Positions 55,318-64,000 of a DNA stretch of 64,000 nt are shown piece by piece. Source of the DNA: Nitratireductor sp. (lineage in GTDB: Bacteria > Pseudomonadota > Alphaproteobacteria > Rhizobiales > Rhizobiaceae); assembly GCF_017794765.1 (NCBI RefSeq), contig NZ_CP051236.1, positions 2,501-66,500 on the forward strand, written 5' to 3'. How positions within the stretch are numbered: position 1 is the stretch's first letter; each line of letters opens with the position of its first letter. A program made the translations under genes and the position numbers. The notes beneath the pieces were generated by a model. It made no database searches. It saw nothing but the letters and a program-made list of their open reading frames with translations, and had not been told where the DNA came from.

Positions 55318-56299
55318 GACCAAGCGCCTCCTGAAAAATCTCGGCGCGCGCCTCAGTTCCGGCGCGCGCGGGGCGGTCTCTCGCAAGCAGATGCCTATCG
55401 TGCCTCCGGACAATGTGGCCGGCCGCGCCATGGTTCTTGTCATAGCGATCATGACATTTCTGTCCTGTCTCACGCTGGGCGCGGTAACCCTCGTGCGGGA
55501 TACGGCGGCAACCTGGCAGACGCAGATCGCCCGCGAGGCGACGATCCAGATCAAGCCCGAGGAAGGGCTCGACATGGCATCCGCACTGGCCCAGGCGCGC
55601 GATATTGCCGCAGGCTATCCCGGGGTCATCGATGCGACTGTCGTCGATGCTCAAGCCACCGCCCGTCTTCTGGAGCCATGGCTTGGCACCGGTCTCGACA
55701 TCGAGAGCCTCCCCGTGCCGCGACTGGTGATTGTTACCATCGATCCTCTGTCGCGTCCCGATTTTGCCGCCATGCGCTCGCAGTTGCAGGAGACCGTGGC
55801 AAACGCCACCCTGGACGACCATCGTACATGGGTCGATCGATTGGTCGCTATGGCCCGAACCACGGTAACGATCGGCATGTCGGCCCTCGCACTCATGCTT
55901 TCGGCCACTGCCCTTACTGTGATCTTCGCCACCCGTGGTGCCATGGCAGGAAACGGCCACATTATCGAGGTGCTGCATTTCGTCGGCGCAGAAGCGCCGT
56001 TCATCGCCTCCCAGTTCCGGCGCCACTTCCTGCTCGCCGGCATGAAGGGTGCAGCGGCTGGCGGAATCGGCGCAATTCTCGTTTTCATCGGCTTTTATTG
56101 GTGGTCTTCCCGGAACATGGCCACCCCGGAAGCCGATCAGGCGAATGCGCTTTTCGGAAATTTCGCGATCGGCCCCTCGGGTTATATCGGGGTTGGTGCC
56201 ATCGTCGTCGTTATTGCTGTTCTGACGGCAGCGACCACCCATGTCACCGTGCTATCCTATCTGAAAAACGTGGACAGCACTCATCCCGACAGCATGTAG
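55310..56299 (+). CDS. ftsX: Cell division protein FtsX
   Basis: 329-aa membrane partner of FtsE with four helices: one near 40-60, then a periplasmic domain (about 65-170) that would bind the hydrolase activator, and three more helices (about 185-205, 235-255, 285-310). Length and layout match FtsX. The start lies within the end of ftsE. The N-terminal region is Arg/Lys-rich and cytoplasmic. Confidence 0.93.
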   Translation: MTETKRLLKNLGARLSSGARGAVSRKQMPIVPPDNVAGRAMVLVIAIMTFLSCLTLGAVTLVRDTAATWQTQIAREATIQIKPEEGLDMASALAQARDIAAGYPGVIDATVVDAQATARLLEPWLGTGLDIESLPVPRLVIVTIDPLSRPDFAAMRSQLQETVANATLDDHRTWVDRLVAMARTTVTIGMSALALMLSATALTVIFATRGAMAGNGHIIEVLHFVGAEAPFIASQFRRHFLLAGMKGAAAGGIGAILVFIGFYWWSSRNMATPEADQANALFGNFAIGPSGYIGVGAIVVVIAVLTAATTHVTVLSYLKNVDSTHPDSM

Positions 56300-56321
56300 G
56301 GCTCGGCAGCATGTAGAGAGA

Positions 56322-57110
56322 ATGCGGCTATCGCTTGTTGACCAGTATCTCGTCGACTATCCATTGCCGCAATTTATGGCTAACCATCACACCATGAGAC
56401 AAGAGCGCCAGAGCGGCCTCGACGGCCCGGGAATGCCTCCGCCACGCGGCAGCCGGTTTGGCATGCGCCGTGTGGTCCGGGTGGCTCTTTTGGTTTGCCT
56501 TGTTGCAACCTCTGCATTCATTGCCGGCTTTGGGTTATTCGCCGATCATATTGGACACCTCTCGGCCCCGCGCAATATCGACGATGCCGATGGCATTATC
56601 GTTCTGACCGGCGGACAATCGCGCATTGATGCAGCGGTAAGCCTGCTCAAGGCCGGCAAGGGGAAAAGGCTTCTGATAAGCGGTGTAAACCCCGTGGCAC
56701 GAGCGGACGATCTGCGCATCGCGACCGGTAGCGAAGCGGCTCTCTTTGATTGCTGCGTCGATATCGACCACGCCGCACTCGATACAATTGGCAACGCCGA
56801 GGAAAGTGCCAAATGGGTTCAGGCAAACGCCTACAACAGCATTATCCTTGTGACGAACAACTATCACATGCCGCGCAGCCTCCTCGAAATGCAGCGCCTC
56901 CTGCCGGATTCGGAGGTCCACCCATATCCCGTCGTCAACACCCCGCTCGATAACGGCGCCTGGCTGGCAAAACCCGATGCGCTACGGGTGCTTGCAACCG
57001 AATACACCAAGTATGTCGGCGCACTTGTCCGCGAGGTTATTCCGCTACCCAGAAACACCCGCATGAGCGCCCCCGCGAAACTCACGAAAGCAACGGCACG
57101 CCACGACTGA
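56322..57110 (+). CDS. YdcF family (DUF218) membrane protein
   Basis: 262-aa protein with an N-terminal helix (about 50-70) and a periplasmic DUF218 domain. Motifs: DADGIIVLTGGQSRIDAAVS near 87, GKRLLISGVNP near 113, ILVTNNYHMPRSLLEMQRLL near 175. Related SanA/ElyC proteins act in envelope integrity and lipid-carrier handling. It follows ftsX by 22 bases in the usual ftsEX-ydcF-plsC order. Confidence 0.9.
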   Translation: MRLSLVDQYLVDYPLPQFMANHHTMRQERQSGLDGPGMPPPRGSRFGMRRVVRVALLVCLVATSAFIAGFGLFADHIGHLSAPRNIDDADGIIVLTGGQSRIDAAVSLLKAGKGKRLLISGVNPVARADDLRIATGSEAALFDCCVDIDHAALDTIGNAEESAKWVQANAYNSIILVTNNYHMPRSLLEMQRLLPDSEVHPYPVVNTPLDNGAWLAKPDALRVLATEYTKYVGALVREVIPLPRNTRMSAPAKLTKATARHD

Positions 57111-57180
57111 CCCCATCAGCGCTTTGCCTCACTGTTCTGTTAATGTAAGAGCCTCGCAAGACACCCAACGGGCCAACTTC

Positions 57181-57990
57181 ATGCTCTTTATCCGTTCTGC
57201 CGTTTTCAACGCCGTTTTCTATCTGAACCTCATCGTTCAGATGTTATTCTGGACTCCGCTGTTTTTTCTTTTGCCGCGCAAGAAGGCCTGGTTCGTGCCA
57301 AAATTCTGGGCCGCTTCCAGCCTGTGGTTGCAAAGGGTCATCACGGGTGCACGATCCGAGATCACGGGCCTTGAAAACCTGCCCGACGGCCCTTGCATCA
57401 TTGCCCCGAAGCACCAGTCGTTCTGGGACACGATCGCTTTTTTGCCAAACATTCCCGACGCACTCTATATTCTGAAGCGGGAGCTGGTCTGGATCCCGTT
57501 TTTCGGCTGGTATGTGGCCAAGATGCGCATGATCCCGATCAATCGCGGCAGCCGTACCAAAGCGCTGAAACAAGCTGTTAAATCGGCTCACGAGCTGATG
57601 CAGGACAACCGTCAGCTCATCATCTATCCGGAAGGCACGCGCCGTCCGCCGGGTGCCGAGCCAGCCTACAAATACGGCATTGTTGAACTCTATGCCCAGC
57701 TTGGCGTCCCCGTGGTGCCGGTCGCGCACGCTGCGGGACTCTTCTGGCCCCGGCGCAAGTTTCTCCGCCATCCAGGCGTGATCCGTGCCCGTTTTTTGCC
57801 GCCTATCGAGGCCGGGCTTCCCCGTGAGGTGTTCCAAGAACGCCTGGTCAGGGAAACCGAAGCCGCCTGCGACGAGATGCTGGCCGAGGCGGCCACTTCC
57901 CCCAACCCGCCGCCACTTCCTGAAACCGCTCGCCAGCGCCTGAGGGATTTGGGCATTTTACAGGAAGCCGGTGAAAGCCGGCTGCGCTAA
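57181..57990 (+). CDS. plsC: 1-acyl-sn-glycerol-3-phosphate acyltransferase
   Basis: 269-aa membrane enzyme that acylates lysophosphatidic acid to phosphatidic acid. Motif I H-x4-D is PKHQSFWDT near 80, the EGTRRPPG motif near 160 and the segment VPVVPVAHAAG near 182 complete the active site. One N-terminal helix (about 5-30). The ATG at 57181 is used. The stop overlaps the ChaC-like gene on the other strand by four bases. Phospholipid synthesis beside ftsEX and ydcF suits an envelope operon. Confidence 0.92.
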   Translation: MLFIRSAVFNAVFYLNLIVQMLFWTPLFFLLPRKKAWFVPKFWAASSLWLQRVITGARSEITGLENLPDGPCIIAPKHQSFWDTIAFLPNIPDALYILKRELVWIPFFGWYVAKMRMIPINRGSRTKALKQAVKSAHELMQDNRQLIIYPEGTRRPPGAEPAYKYGIVELYAQLGVPVVPVAHAAGLFWPRRKFLRHPGVIRARFLPPIEAGLPREVFQERLVRETEAACDEMLAEAATSPNPPPLPETARQRLRDLGILQEAGESRLR

Positions 57991-58520
57991 AGTAAACTCG
58001 CCGTCTCGTCGAGGCGCGCAGCCACAGCTTCGAGCCAGTAATCGCGAATGTCCAGTGCCTTCAGGTGCTCCACGGTGTTGCGAACATAATCCACATTGGG
58101 TCCTGATTGCCCTATGGATGCGCGAACCTGCTGCACCGCATGGTCGATGTCGAGACTGCCGGCATACTGGCCATGCCTGCGATCAACCACGTAGGTAAGC
58201 GCGGTTACCGAGGTCCCGTTTGCCAAGCGGATACCGACCCGGCGTTCCAGATAGACATTCGTGACAAGCTCCCGCTCGCGCAGATAACCGATCACCTCTC
58301 CTTCGAGCTCGCCTGGAACCCTAAAGGCAAGACCCAGACAGGATCCGCCCCGGTCGAGCCCGAGGACTAGCCCCGGGCGATCCGGGGTGCCACGATGAAC
58401 ATGGGAATAAATGCACAGAGCGCGGCGATAGCCGTATAGTCTCGCCTTGCAGGTTTCGACGTGAGCAAAACCCGGGCGCCACATCAGCGATCCGTAGCCA
58501 AAGACCCAAAAATCGTCCAT
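57987..58520 (-). CDS. ChaC-like gamma-glutamylcyclotransferase
   Basis: 177-aa enzyme of the GGCT fold that would cleave glutathione to 5-oxoproline and Cys-Gly. The signature FGYGSLMWRPGF opens the protein and the catalytic Glu lies in ELEGEVIGYLRERE. The ATG at 58520 has AGGCG upstream and matches family starts (MDDFWVFGYG); the upstream ATG at 58562 lacks a ribosome site. Divergent from the DUF2125 gene. Confidence 0.9.
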   Translation of the reverse strand: MDDFWVFGYGSLMWRPGFAHVETCKARLYGYRRALCIYSHVHRGTPDRPGLVLGLDRGGSCLGLAFRVPGELEGEVIGYLRERELVTNVYLERRVGIRLANGTSVTALTYVVDRRHGQYAGSLDIDHAVQQVRASIGQSGPNVDYVRNTVEHLKALDIRDYWLEAVAARLDETASLL

Positions 58521-58595
58521 ATCGCCTGCCCAATGCTTGAAAGGGTGCTGCCGTGTCGCCATGACTAGAGGCGAACGGGTTAACCGGAGGACCAC

Positions 58596-59591
58596 ATGCC
58601 GTCAAGAAAACGCGCCAGGCGCAGCTTCAGTCGCCGCTTCATTCTGTTTGCGCTTTTCATCGTTCTGGCGATCCTGACTTATACGGGCGTCTGGTTCTAC
58701 GCTGCGGACACACTGGAACGACGCACCATCACGGCAATCGAGAATTTGAACGTCGGCCACCAGCGCGCAAACTGCGAAGAGCCCACAGCGCGTGGCTATC
58801 CGTTCCGCATCGGTCTGTTCTGCCGAAGCGTCTTCTACGAAGACGCAAAAAGCGGTGTTTCGGTCAGCGCCGGTGCCTTCCGCTCCGCAGCACAGGTCTA
58901 CCAGCCAATGCGCACGGTCGGCGAGCTTGATGGACCTGCCCGCATAGCAACACCCTATCTCCCGGCCCTCGAAGCGAGCTGGGAAAACATGCGCGTCAGC
59001 GCGCGCCTGACGACAAGCCTGCCCGAACGCATCTCCAGTGAGGCAAGAAATGTTGTCCTGACACTCGATGACGAGAGCCGCCAGCCCATTGCCCGTGCAG
59101 AAGCGCTTCAGGGCCACACAAGACAAAACGGAAGCGATCTCGACATCGCCCTCATTGCGCAGGCTTTTACAATCGATCCAGGGCTCACAAACGGCAGCGC
59201 GATCCCGGCGATCGATGGCGAATTGCTCCTGACCGTCGAAAACGGTGTGTCACTGGCCAGCATCGAGGCGACCGGATTGCGTGGGCGCTCGGGGAAAATT
59301 GAAAATCTCAGCCTGAAGATCGCGGGCGGAGATTCGGGCCTCATGCTAAAAGGGCCGATCCGCATCGCAGATAACGGTTTCGTCGATGCCGAACTGCGCG
59401 TGACGGTCAACGAGCCGGAGAGGATTGCGCAACTCGTTGGCGAGATTCTGCCGGACAGGCGCGACGAGATCGCTGGAATAACGGCAGGGCTCGCCAATCT
59501 CGGCACGGCACCGACCCTGCCGGTGAACATTCGCCAGGGTCGCGTTTTCGTCGGCTTTCTGCCGCTTGGGTCGATCCCGCCCGTCCAGTGA
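58596..59591 (+). CDS. DUF2125 domain-containing protein
   Basis: 331-aa protein of an alphaproteobacterial family of unknown function. One N-terminal helix (about 14-36, FILFALFIVLAILTYTGVWF) after an Arg-rich start, then a large extracytoplasmic domain with CEEPTARGYPFRIGLFC (paired Cys near 57 and 73) and the end GRVFVGFLPLGSIPPVQ. Start has GGAGG upstream. It converges on tyrC with three bases between stops. Confidence 0.88.
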   Translation: MPSRKRARRSFSRRFILFALFIVLAILTYTGVWFYAADTLERRTITAIENLNVGHQRANCEEPTARGYPFRIGLFCRSVFYEDAKSGVSVSAGAFRSAAQVYQPMRTVGELDGPARIATPYLPALEASWENMRVSARLTTSLPERISSEARNVVLTLDDESRQPIARAEALQGHTRQNGSDLDIALIAQAFTIDPGLTNGSAIPAIDGELLLTVENGVSLASIEATGLRGRSGKIENLSLKIAGGDSGLMLKGPIRIADNGFVDAELRVTVNEPERIAQLVGEILPDRRDEIAGITAGLANLGTAPTLPVNIRQGRVFVGFLPLGSIPPVQ

Positions 59592-59594
59592 CGC

Positions 59595-60530
59595 TTACGA
59601 CTTCTCGGGATGCGCCAGTGCGTGCCGGCCAAAGTCCGGCACGTCGATATCCTGACCTGCCTCGATGATGGACCGCCGTATCGCACGTGTCCGCGTAAAC
59701 ATCTCAAAGAGCTTATCGCCATCGCCCCAGCGGATCGCGCGCTGAAGCGCGGAAAGATCTTCGGAAAAGCGTGCGAGCATCTCCAGAATGGCATCGCTAT
59801 TGTGCAGACACACATCCCGCCACATGGTCGGGTCGGAGGCTGCAAGGCGCGTGAAGTCACGAAATCCGGAGGCCGAGTATTTGATGACTTCCGACTTGGT
59901 GACCGCTTCCAGGTCGTCCGCTGTGCCGACGATGTTGTAGGCGATGATGTGCGGCAGGTGCGAGACGATGGCAAGCACCATATCGTGATGCTGCGGGTCC
60001 ATGCTGTCGACCATGGCACCACACCGCTCCCAGAACGCCGTCAGACGCGAGAGCGCATCGGAATCGGTATCGGGAAGCGGTGTCAGAATGCACCAGCGCC
60101 CTTCAAACAAGTCTGCGAAACCGGCATCAGGACCAGAATCTTCCGTACCCGCGATCGGGTGCCCGGGGATGAAGTGGACGCTGTCAGGCAGGTGCGGCTG
60201 CATCTGCGCAATCACCGACGCCTTGGTGGAGCCGACATCTGTGACAATCGCGCCCGGTTTCAACCCGGGCGCGATGGCTTCCGCCACCGCCCCGGAAGCC
60301 CCCACGGGGACCGAGACGATCACCAGATCGGCATCCTGCACTGCTTCGGCCGCACCCTGCTCATAGACATCGCCCAATCCCAGTTCGCGCGCTCTGGAGA
60401 GGGTCTTTTCGCTCCGGCTCGAAATCGCGACGGTTGATGCAAGACCGCCATGCCTGATGGCTCGCGCCAGCGAGGAACCGATCAGGCCGATGCCGACCAG
60501 CGCGATCTTTTCAAAAAGTGGGTCAGGCAC
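59595..60530 (-). CDS. tyrC: Prephenate/arogenate (cyclohexadienyl) dehydrogenase
   Basis: 311-aa NAD-dependent enzyme of tyrosine synthesis. Nucleotide motif ALVGIGLIGSSLARAI at the N-terminus; HFIPGHPIAGTEDSGPDAGF near 117 holds the catalytic His; the C-terminal helical half carries SGFRDFTRLAASDPTMWRDV near 225. Adjacent to hisC (3-base gap), whose product can also act on aromatic keto acids. Confidence 0.94.
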   Translation of the reverse strand: MPDPLFEKIALVGIGLIGSSLARAIRHGGLASTVAISSRSEKTLSRARELGLGDVYEQGAAEAVQDADLVIVSVPVGASGAVAEAIAPGLKPGAIVTDVGSTKASVIAQMQPHLPDSVHFIPGHPIAGTEDSGPDAGFADLFEGRWCILTPLPDTDSDALSRLTAFWERCGAMVDSMDPQHHDMVLAIVSHLPHIIAYNIVGTADDLEAVTKSEVIKYSASGFRDFTRLAASDPTMWRDVCLHNSDAILEMLARFSEDLSALQRAIRWGDGDKLFEMFTRTRAIRRSIIEAGQDIDVPDFGRHALAHPEKS

Positions 60531-60533
60531 AAC

Positions 60534-61634
60534 TCAACTTTCCATGAAATCCTTGAGCGCGGCAACAACGCCGCGATTGGCCTCTTCCGGGCCGACGGTC
60601 AGGCGCAATGCATTGGGGAAACCATAAGGCACCACCCTGCGCAGTATATAGCCGCGCGACCCAAGGAAAGCGTCCGCATCAGCCGCGGACTTGCCTCCAT
60701 TGTCCGGGAAGTGAATCAGCAGAAAATTACCGACGCTGGGCGTGACCCTGAGACCAAGCTTGACGAGTTCGTCGACCAGCCAGGAACTCCACGTCTCATT
60801 GTGCGCAACGGCTCGCTCCACATGAGCTTTGTCGCGGATCGCCGCGGCACCTGCCTCGATGGCCAGCGCATTGACATTGAACGGACCGCGCACCCGGTTC
60901 ACCGCATCCACCACATGCACCGGAGCATACATCCAGCCGATGCGCAGCGCCGCCATTCCATGGATCTTGGAGAAGGTACGCGTCATCACGACATTCTCGC
61001 AGGAAGAAACCAGCTCGATACCCGATTCATAGTCGTTGCGGCGCACATACTCGGCATAGGCCGCATCGAGCACCAGAAGAACATTCTTGGGCAGGCCCGC
61101 CTGTAGGCGGCGCACCTCGTCCACCGGCAGATACGTCCCGGTCGGGTTATTCGGATTGGCCAGGAACACAATGCGCGTCTTGTCCGTCACCGCCGCGAGA
61201 ATGGCATCGACATCCGCGCGCTCATTGTCCTCCTTCACCACCACCGGCGTACCCCCGGCAGCCAGCGTCTGGATACGGTAGACAAGGAATCCGTGCTCGG
61301 TGAAAACCGCCTCGTCGCCGGGCTTGATATAGGTCTGTGCAAGCAGACCCAGCAACTCATCGGATCCGTTGGAACAAAGAATGTTGGCCGGGTTGAGCCC
61401 GTGCGTCTCCGCAATGGCGTCACGCAACTTCGTGGCAGATCCGTCCGGATAAAGTTCCAGATGCCCCATCGCTTTGGAAATCGCCTCGACAGCCGCGGGC
61501 GAGGGCCCGAGCGGAGATTCGTTCGAGGAGAGCTTCCACACCTTTGTTGCACCCGGGGCGCTTTCACGGCCGGGCACATAAGCGGCGATATCCATGACAC
61601 CGGGCTTCGGTTCGGGACGGACGGACGTGCTCAT
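60534..61634 (-). CDS. hisC: Histidinol-phosphate aminotransferase
   Basis: 366-aa PLP aminotransferase class I/II, used in histidine synthesis; paired with tyrC it may also serve aromatic amino acids. [16 protein letters not shown] near 32, [13 protein letters not shown] near 160 and the PLP lysine motif [20 protein letters not shown] near 220 are present. It is the first gene of the pair and starts 249 bases from metA on the other strand. Confidence 0.94.
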   Translation of the reverse strand: MSTSVRPEPKPGVMDIAAYVPGRESAPGATKVWKLSSNESPLGPSPAAVEAISKAMGHLELYPDGSATKLRDAIAETHGLNPANILCSNGSDELLGLLAQTYIKPGDEAVFTEHGFLVYRIQTLAAGGTPVVVKEDNERADVDAILAAVTDKTRIVFLANPNNPTGTYLPVDEVRRLQAGLPKNVLLVLDAAYAEYVRRNDYESGIELVSSCENVVMTRTFSKIHGMAALRIGWMYAPVHVVDAVNRVRGPFNVNALAIEAGAAAIRDKAHVERAVAHNETWSSWLVDELVKLGLRVTPSVGNFLLIHFPDNGGKSAADADAFLGSRGYILRRVVPYGFPNALRLTVGPEEANRGVVAALKDFMES

Positions 61635-61760
61635 TGAATGGTCCTGTTTTGAAAATCGGTTGATCGGATCCTCGACCCTTGCGTAGAAAATCCGTCCGTT
61701 GCTTTAGACCATGACGACGATTGACGCAAAGAAAACACCATCCTAAATAAAGGTCTCTCT

Positions 61761-61817
61761 TCGTGGTGATTTGGCCGGTCGGCTTGCAGCCACGTAAAAC
61801 AATTCGCTAAAAGGCCG
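61761..61817 (+). ncRNA. SAM-II riboswitch (metA element)
   Basis: The sequence runs CGTGG / TGATTTGGCC / GGTCGGCTTGCAG / CCACG / TAAAACAATTCGCTAAAAGGCC, the SAM-II layout: P1 CGTGG (61762-61766) with CCACG (61790-61794), the conserved TGATTTGG loop, the GCTAAAAGG tail, and the pseudoknot GGCC (61773-61776) with GGCC (61813-61816). It lies upstream of metA, its known target. Confidence 0.95.
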
Positions 61818-61836
61818 TGCGAAGCAGAATTTGCTG

Positions 61837-61869
61837 AGACCGGTCGCGATTTCGCCACCGGTCTTTTTT
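61837..61869 (+). terminator. Intrinsic terminator between riboswitch and metA
   Basis: Perfect stem AGACCGGT/ACCGGTCT (61837-61844 and 61857-61864), with a further GCG/CGC inside, followed by T6 (61864-61869). It lies 14 bases before the metA ATG, 20 after the aptamer, and would stop transcription of metA. Confidence 0.88.
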
Positions 61870-61883
61870 GTTGGAGCAAAACG

Positions 61884-62804
61884 ATGCCGATCAAAATACC
61901 CGACCAGCTTCCCGCCCGCGACGTGCTCGTGCGTGAAGGTGTGTCCGTGATGGACGAGCAGACAGCCCTGCGGCAGGACGTCCGCCCTCTGCAGATCGGG
62001 CTCCTCAATCTCATGCCCAACAAAATCCGGACCGAAACCCAGTTCGCCCGTCTGATTGGCGCCTCACCTCTGCAGGTGGAGCTGACCCTCGTGCGCATCG
62101 GCAACCACCGCGCCAAGAACACACCGGAGGAACACCTCATTTCCTTCTACCAGACCTGGGAGGAAGTCCGGGACCGCAAGTTCGACGGTTTCATCATAAC
62201 CGGTGCGCCCATTGAACTTCTGCCTTTCGAGGAAGTTACCTACTGGAAAGAGCTGGAAGAAATACTGGACTGGACGCTGACCAACGTCCATTCCTCCTTT
62301 TACATCTGCTGGGGAGCCATGGCGGCTGCCTGGCATTTCCACCGCATTCCAAAATACACGCTTGAGAAGAAGGCTTTCGGTGTCTTCCGGCACCGCAACA
62401 ACGCCCCCGCGTCGCCGTTTCTGGCCGGTTTCTCAGACGATTTCGCCATCCCGGTATCACGGTGGACAGAAGTCCGCTCTTCAGACATTCCCACCGACCG
62501 TGGCCTTCAGGTGCTCATGGAATCGGATGTCACCGGTCCCTGTCTCCTGACAGAAGAAACCGGCAATCGGCTCTATATGTTCAATCACATCGAATACGAT
62601 TCCACCTCGCTCAAGGAGGAATACGACCGCGATGTTGCAGCAGGAACCGAGGTTGCGGTCCCGCACGGTTATTACCCTGATGACGATCCAAGCCGCCCGC
62701 CGCTCAACCGCTGGCGCTCGCACGCGCACCTGCTCTTCGGAAACTGGATCAATCAGGTCTACCAGTCGACGCCTTATGAGCTTGAACAGATCGGTCAGCG
62801 CTGA
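61884..62804 (+). CDS. metA: Homoserine O-acyltransferase MetA
   Basis: 306-aa enzyme that acylates homoserine (succinyl or acetyl) at the entry to methionine synthesis. The catalytic Cys is in [15 protein letters not shown] near 142 and the HxE pair in [11 protein letters not shown] near 235. The start [15 protein letters not shown] is the family start. SAM feedback acts through the SAM-II element and terminator upstream. Confidence 0.97.
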   Translation: MPIKIPDQLPARDVLVREGVSVMDEQTALRQDVRPLQIGLLNLMPNKIRTETQFARLIGASPLQVELTLVRIGNHRAKNTPEEHLISFYQTWEEVRDRKFDGFIITGAPIELLPFEEVTYWKELEEILDWTLTNVHSSFYICWGAMAAAWHFHRIPKYTLEKKAFGVFRHRNNAPASPFLAGFSDDFAIPVSRWTEVRSSDIPTDRGLQVLMESDVTGPCLLTEETGNRLYMFNHIEYDSTSLKEEYDRDVAAGTEVAVPHGYYPDDDPSRPPLNRWRSHAHLLFGNWINQVYQSTPYELEQIGQR

Positions 62805-62999
62805 CCTCATCACGCGATAAGGCGCTGCTTGCCGGTCTTCGGTTGGCTTGCATGCCCACAGCGAGATCTATCGCATAGGAACCAAGGAGGGATTTAACAA
62901 TTCCTGCTTGCACTCCCTTGCGACCTAAAGTGATTTCTGAGATACCTTAAATCATTGTATTTTAGTTATAATTTATCATATTCTCATAGGAAGCTATGA
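62805..62999 (+). promoter_or_regulatory. AT-rich upstream region of the omptin gene
   Basis: After the metA stop the base composition shifts to AT-rich near 62,930-62,985. It contains a perfect TATAAT (62967-62972) 28 bases before the start codon and AGGAAG (62988-62993) as ribosome site. No clear -35 hexamer. The shift fits a transferred gene or a regulated promoter. Confidence 0.5.
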
Positions 63000-63968
63000 A
63001 TGACGCGCAACTTTATCTCGGCTTCGGTTCTCGTATTTTCTACTTTAACGGGAAATTCATTCGCCGCGGACGGAAGGCTGCAGGATGCCCAGGTGGTGTT
63101 ATCAGATAGCGGCGACATCACCTTCATTGGAGGCGTGGGGTACACCTTTCTCCAGGCTGAAGAGATCGTTTACGATACTGCTGGAAACCGCATCAGCGCG
63201 CTTTATTGGGAAAGCGAAGCTCCTGTCATAACGGGCACTTTAGAAGCGCGGTTCGCCGGACCCTGGACGTTGAAAGCAAGCGCAACAGTGGGATTCTCCG
63301 GAGATAGCCGGATGGAGGACTACGACTGGCTCGATGCAGCACCCAGCTACACCTTCAATGACTGGAGTGACCGTTCGATCCATCCCCAAACCGAGCTGGA
63401 CCATTATTTCACAGGCGATATCGCATTCGGACGGGATTTCGAGATTAGGGATACAGTAATCCTCAACCTGCATGGCGGCTTTAAATACACGGATGTCAAA
63501 TGGACTTCGTATGGTGGTTCGTATGTTTACAGCGAAGCGGGCTTTCGCGACGACATAGGAAGTTTTCCCGACAATGTGCGTGGCATCTCTTATCAGCAAC
63601 AGTTTCCGGGTGTTTTCCTCGGAGCGGAAGCCACCACTAGACACAATGGCTGGACCCTTGCGCTGCAGGCTCGTGGCGGCCTCAATTTCGAAGTCAGGGA
63701 CGAGGATCACCACTGGCAGCGCGACCTGCGTTTCCGTGAGGATTTCGGCATGCTGCCGTTTGTTTCTCTATCCGGGCGGATGGAGTACAGCCTCACCGAA
63801 AATACCAATCTGTTTCTCGCCGGAACTTTCGAGCAACACTTCAGCAAAATCGGCGACGGGCGGATTTACGAAATCGCTTCCGGCGCACCAGTCGAGGCAT
63901 TTCAGGATGGTGCAGGTCTTGAATTCCGTTCCGTCACGCTCTCTGGCGGTTTCAGGGTCGAATTCTGA
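63000..63968 (+). CDS. Omptin family outer-membrane protease
   Basis: 322-aa exported beta-barrel protease (OmpT/Pla/PgtE family), which cleaves peptides between basic residues at the cell surface. Signal peptide 1-22 (cleavage after SFA). Active-site residues of OmpT (Asp83, Asp85, Asp210, His212) correspond to Asp107 and Asp109 (MEDYDW), Asp236 and His238 (RDEDHHW). Family stretches DWSDRSIHPQTELDHYFTGD and GGSYVYSEAGFRDDIGSFPD are plain, and it ends in Phe. No neighbour of related function. Omptins are best known in gamma-proteobacteria. Confidence 0.93.
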   Translation: MTRNFISASVLVFSTLTGNSFAADGRLQDAQVVLSDSGDITFIGGVGYTFLQAEEIVYDTAGNRISALYWESEAPVITGTLEARFAGPWTLKASATVGFSGDSRMEDYDWLDAAPSYTFNDWSDRSIHPQTELDHYFTGDIAFGRDFEIRDTVILNLHGGFKYTDVKWTSYGGSYVYSEAGFRDDIGSFPDNVRGISYQQQFPGVFLGAEATTRHNGWTLALQARGGLNFEVRDEDHHWQRDLRFREDFGMLPFVSLSGRMEYSLTENTNLFLAGTFEQHFSKIGDGRIYEIASGAPVEAFQDGAGLEFRSVTLSGGFRVEF

Positions 63969-64000
63969 AACCTTCCAGGTCAGGCGCAGTTCGCCACTCT

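Noticed and set aside
1..64000. CRISPR array, insertion sequence or prophage
   Set aside because: No regularly spaced repeats, transposase, integrase or phage structural genes were seen in any frame.

Overview
The window is a GC-rich chromosomal segment of an alphaproteobacterium of the order Hyphomicrobiales (Rhizobiales), most like the Phyllobacteriaceae (Mesorhizobium/Nitratireductor type). This rests on gene order (lysC-ptsP-prfA-prmC-DUF4167-clpB; comF-grxC-nitrilase-DUF1178 beside ubiG; tlpA/argH-lptM-lysA-TIGR02302; ftsE-ftsX-ydcF-plsC), on alphaproteobacterial families (DUF4167, DUF1178, DUF2125, TIGR02302, twin-TM small protein), on a SAM-II riboswitch before metA and on a CtrA-type box before ftsE. 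No phage, insertion sequence, CRISPR or plasmid gene is visible.

Region 1 (1-13,000): a 5'-truncated M23 peptidase followed by a palindromic intergenic element; an L,D-transpeptidase; then a long minus-strand block lysC, ptsP (nitrogen PTS enzyme I), prfA, prmC (which methylates the prfA product), a DUF4167 protein, clpB with a heat-shock (RpoH-type) promoter, and a YjbR-like protein. Region 2 (13,000-24,400): ubiG on the plus strand; a coupled minus-strand string comF-grxC-nitrilase-DUF1178; an NDUFAF5/BioC-like methyltransferase; an orphan Flp pilin of 54 aa; mutT-GNAT-argJ; a parvulin-type isomerase; and secA with a structured leader and a clear terminator. The parvulin and SecA genes are divergent neighbours that both serve protein export.

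Region 3 (24,500-32,600): a polysaccharide flippase translationally coupled to a CelD-type acyltransferase; then a fatty-acid oxidation group (FadE-like acyl-CoA dehydrogenase, 3-hydroxyacyl-CoA dehydrogenase, and EtfA/EtfB, the electron acceptor of acyl-CoA dehydrogenases) with a palindromic operator before etfB. Region 4 (32,600-45,700): rhomboid protease, cobalamin adenosyltransferase, twin-TM protein, SDR, YihY/BrkB, EamA transporter, GluQ-RS, AlkA, HNH nuclease, DsbB, YqaA, tRNA-Leu(CAA), an acyl-CoA synthetase, and a two-gene unit of a periplasmic molybdopterin-fold protein with no cysteine plus a membrane GGDEF-EAL protein.

Region 5 (45,700-64,000): a PTPS/QueD-like protein lacking the catalytic Cys behind a potentially structured leader; tlpA divergent from argH-lptM-lysA-TIGR02302; a CpdR-like receiver, hpt and a hypothetical protein; ftsE-ftsX-ydcF-plsC behind the CtrA box; ChaC-like, DUF2125, tyrC-hisC; metA under a SAM-II riboswitch followed by an intrinsic terminator; and last an omptin-family outer-membrane protease in an AT-rich setting. 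Most of the window is housekeeping. The items most worth a second look are the Cys-less molybdopterin-fold/c-di-GMP pair, the omptin, the metA riboswitch-terminator arrangement, the CtrA box at ftsEX and the QueD-like variant with its leader.
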